Origin: JACMNW01 sp031406155
GTDB lineage: Bacteria; Pseudomonadota; Alphaproteobacteria; Rhodobacterales; Rhodobacteraceae
DNA length: 64,000 nt
Direction: 5' to 3'
NCBI GenBank assembly: GCA_031406155.1
Contig: JANOGW010000053.1
Location: forward strand, 6,523-70,522
Made by a program: the position numbers and the translations under genes. This document shows positions 62,605-64,000 of the stretch, piece after piece. How positions within the stretch are numbered: the first letter of the stretch is position 1; the number at the start of each line of letters is the position of its first letter. A model generated the notes under the pieces. The model worked only from the letters and a program-made list of their open reading frames with translations. It made no database searches and was not told the DNA's origin.

Positions 62605-63689
62605 CCGACGCGGATCACATGGCCCATGCCCTGCGTCTGGCGGCGCGGGGCCTGGGCCGGGTTTGGCCCAATCCGGCAGTGGGATGCGTGATCGTGCAAG
62701 GCACCCGCATCGTCGGGCGCGGCTGGACCGGGGCCGGGGGGCGCCCGCATGCGGAACGCCGCGCGCTGGATCAGGCGGGCGCGCTGGCGAGGGGTGCCAC
62801 CGCCTATGTCACACTGGAACCTTGCGCCCATCATGGCCAAACGCCGCCCTGCGCTGACGCGCTGATCGCCGCGGGCATTGCCCGCGTGGTCAGCGCAATC
62901 ACCGATCCTGACCCGCGGGTTTCAGGGAAAGGTCATGCCATGTTGCGCGCCGCCGGGATCGAGGTCACCGAAGGCGTGCTGGCGGATGCGGCGCATACCG
63001 CCAATGCCGGGTTCCTCAAGCGCGTCGTGCAAGGCCTGCCGCTGGTCACCCTGAAGCTTGGCCAGACGCTGGATGGCCGCACTGCCACCGCGACCGGCGA
63101 AAGCCGTTGGATCACAAGCCCGCAATCCCGCCGCGCCGTTCATGCCCTGCGCATGGCCCACGATGCGGTGCTGATCGGTGCTGGTACCGCCCGTGCCGAT
63201 GATCCCGATCTGACCGTGCGCGACATCGGGGCCACGCATCAGCCCATCCGCATCATTCTTGACGCACAGCTAAGCCACGATCCCCAAAGCCGCCTTGGCC
63301 AAACCGCCCACCAAACCCCGGTCTGGATGTGCCACACCGATGCCGCACCGCTTGCAGCCCGCGCCGCATGGACAAACACCGGTGCCATCCTGATCGAATG
63401 CGCCTCTGATGACACGCGGGTCAACTTGTCCGACGCCCTGCGTCGCCTCGCCACGCTTGGCCTGACCCGCGTGCTTTGCGAAGGCGGTGGCACGCTCGCC
63501 GCCACGCTGATCACGGCTCAGCTGGTCGATGACCTGATCATCTTCACCGCCGGAAAGCTGATCGGGTCCGCCGGGCAACCCGCCCTTGGCCCGCTTGCCA
63601 ATGCCAGCCTCAAAGACCTGCCCAGCCTGACCCTGATCGAAACCCGCCAGATCGGTCGCGACACATTGTCCCACTGGCGCATCCCCTGA
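62601..63689 (+). CDS. ribD: Riboflavin biosynthesis protein RibD
   Basis: A 362-residue bifunctional deaminase/reductase that carries out two consecutive steps in riboflavin synthesis. The N-terminal deaminase has the zinc motif PHAE (near residue 50) and TLEPCAHHGQTPPC (near 75). The reductase domain (about 145-360) has LKLGQTLDGRTATATGESRW and LCEGGGTLAATL. The GTG start overlaps the nrdR stop and places MTDADHMAHALRLAARG at the expected N-terminus. No FMN riboswitch precedes it. Confidence 0.96.
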   Translation: MTDADHMAHALRLAARGLGRVWPNPAVGCVIVQGTRIVGRGWTGAGGRPHAERRALDQAGALARGATAYVTLEPCAHHGQTPPCADALIAAGIARVVSAITDPDPRVSGKGHAMLRAAGIEVTEGVLADAAHTANAGFLKRVVQGLPLVTLKLGQTLDGRTATATGESRWITSPQSRRAVHALRMAHDAVLIGAGTARADDPDLTVRDIGATHQPIRIILDAQLSHDPQSRLGQTAHQTPVWMCHTDAAPLAARAAWTNTGAILIECASDDTRVNLSDALRRLATLGLTRVLCEGGGTLAATLITAQLVDDLIIFTAGKLIGSAGQPALGPLANASLKDLPSLTLIETRQIGRDTLSHWRIP

Positions 63690-63691
63690 CG

Positions 63692-63714
63692 GCTTTTTCT
63701 TCGCAAAACTACTC
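63692..63714 (-). terminator. Conserved 3' motif after gloA
   Basis: On the minus strand CTCCGGCGGGAG is followed by TAGTTTT and then GCGAAGAAAAAGC, beginning about 9 nt after the gloA stop. The first part is a small GC stem with a T-rich tail, like a compact terminator. The downstream GAGTA(T/G)TTTT-GCGAAGAAAAAGC matches 6501-6523 at 22 of 23 positions. Confidence 0.6.
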
Positions 63715-63729
63715 CCGCCGGAGGCACCC

Positions 63730-64000
63730 TTACCAATGCCCGGTATTGCCCATCGACACCCACGGTTCCGCTGGGGCCAGCGCCTCGCCGATCTGCAGCA
63801 ACTCGATCGAGATGTTGTCCGGGCTGCGCACAAACGCCATCCGCCCGTCGCGCGGCGGTCGGTTGATCACCACGCCCGCCGCCTGCAAATGCGCGCACAT
63901 GTCGTAGATATTCCCGACGCCGTACGCCAGATGCCCGAAATGCCGCCCATCCGACGGCAGACCGGTATCGCCATCCCAGTTATAGGTCAGCTCCACCGGG
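63730..64000 (-). CDS. gloA: Lactoylglutathione lyase (glyoxalase I), C-terminal part
   Basis: The last 90 residues of a glyoxalase I; the 5' end is beyond the window. The fragment begins PVELTYNWDGDTG and continues GRHFGHLAYGVGNIYDMC, the metal-binding second half-site of bacterial GloA. The conserved DGRMAFVRSPDNISIELLQ segment (near its C-terminus) contains the catalytic/metal glutamate. It converts methylglyoxal-glutathione hemithioacetal to lactoylglutathione. Confidence 0.9.
   Translation of the reverse strand, partial: PVELTYNWDGDTGLPSDGRHFGHLAYGVGNIYDMCAHLQAAGVVINRPPRDGRMAFVRSPDNISIELLQIGEALAPAEPWVSMGNTGHW

Noticed and set aside
62600..62700. FMN riboswitch before ribD
   Set aside because: ribD starts inside the nrdR stop codon, and no RFN-element sequence is present upstream of nrdR.

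Overview
This 64-kb window is chromosomal DNA from an alphaproteobacterium, most likely a Rhodobacteraceae (Roseobacter-group) species. The inference rests on gene content and order: mreBCD-mrdA-rodA next to leuA, hom-glpX-recJ-tRNA-Glu, a soxBDAG heterotetrameric sarcosine oxidase operon, dnaG-rpoD, nrdR-ribD, and a rhizobial-type rhamnose locus (rhaRSTPQUK with divergent rhaDI). Most of the sequence is high-GC and densely coding, with many 4-bp ATGA or GTGA start/stop overlaps. No prophage, insertion sequence, integrase or CRISPR array is visible.

Layout: 1-6.4 kb is a catabolic island: an RpiR-type regulator diverges from N-formylglutamate amidohydrolase-like, glutamine synthetase-like, aldehyde dehydrogenase, iron alcohol dehydrogenase and FAD amine/amino-acid oxidase genes. 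It resembles a gamma-glutamylated-amine degradation route of the Puu type. 6.5-15.5 kb holds ghrA, the cell-elongation cluster (rodA, mrdA, mreD, mreC, mreB), leuA and a cupin gene. 15.7-29 kb holds an SDR, an FeS-type photolyase/cryptochrome, a secreted MORN-repeat protein, NAD synthetase, a YnfA protein, a secreted endonuclease/phosphatase-fold protein, a DUF4153-like membrane protein, an H-NOX-like/GGDEF pair, a lytic transglycosylase and an FMN glutamate-synthase-like protein. 29-39.5 kb holds tRNA-Glu, recJ, glpX, hom, a small lipoprotein, a pirin, three TadE/TadG-like genes and a glutamate dehydrogenase-family gene.

39.6-45.1 kb is the sarcosine oxidase operon, interrupted between soxB and soxD by an unrelated small gene for a probable exported protein. 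45.1-55.7 kb is the complete rhamnose regulon: ABC importer, mutarotase, kinase, isomerase, aldolase/dehydrogenase and a DeoR-family repressor. Its divergent promoter region carries two mirror-image blocks of three 10-bp-phased hexamers. 55.8-59.8 kb is dnaG-rpoD. 59.8-60.7 kb is a small accessory pocket with an AT-rich orphan gene, a palindromic repeat and an antitoxin fragment. The window ends with dodecin, a dienelactone hydrolase, nrdR, ribD and the 3' part of a glyoxalase I gene.

The observations most worth following are the RpiR/GS/NFGA island, the H-NOX-like protein that appears to lack its haem ligand beside an intact diguanylate cyclase, the orphan gene inside the sox operon, the phased rha operator array, and apparent promoter/leader structures at dnaG, rpoD and mreB. 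All assignments come from reading sequence motifs without database searches.
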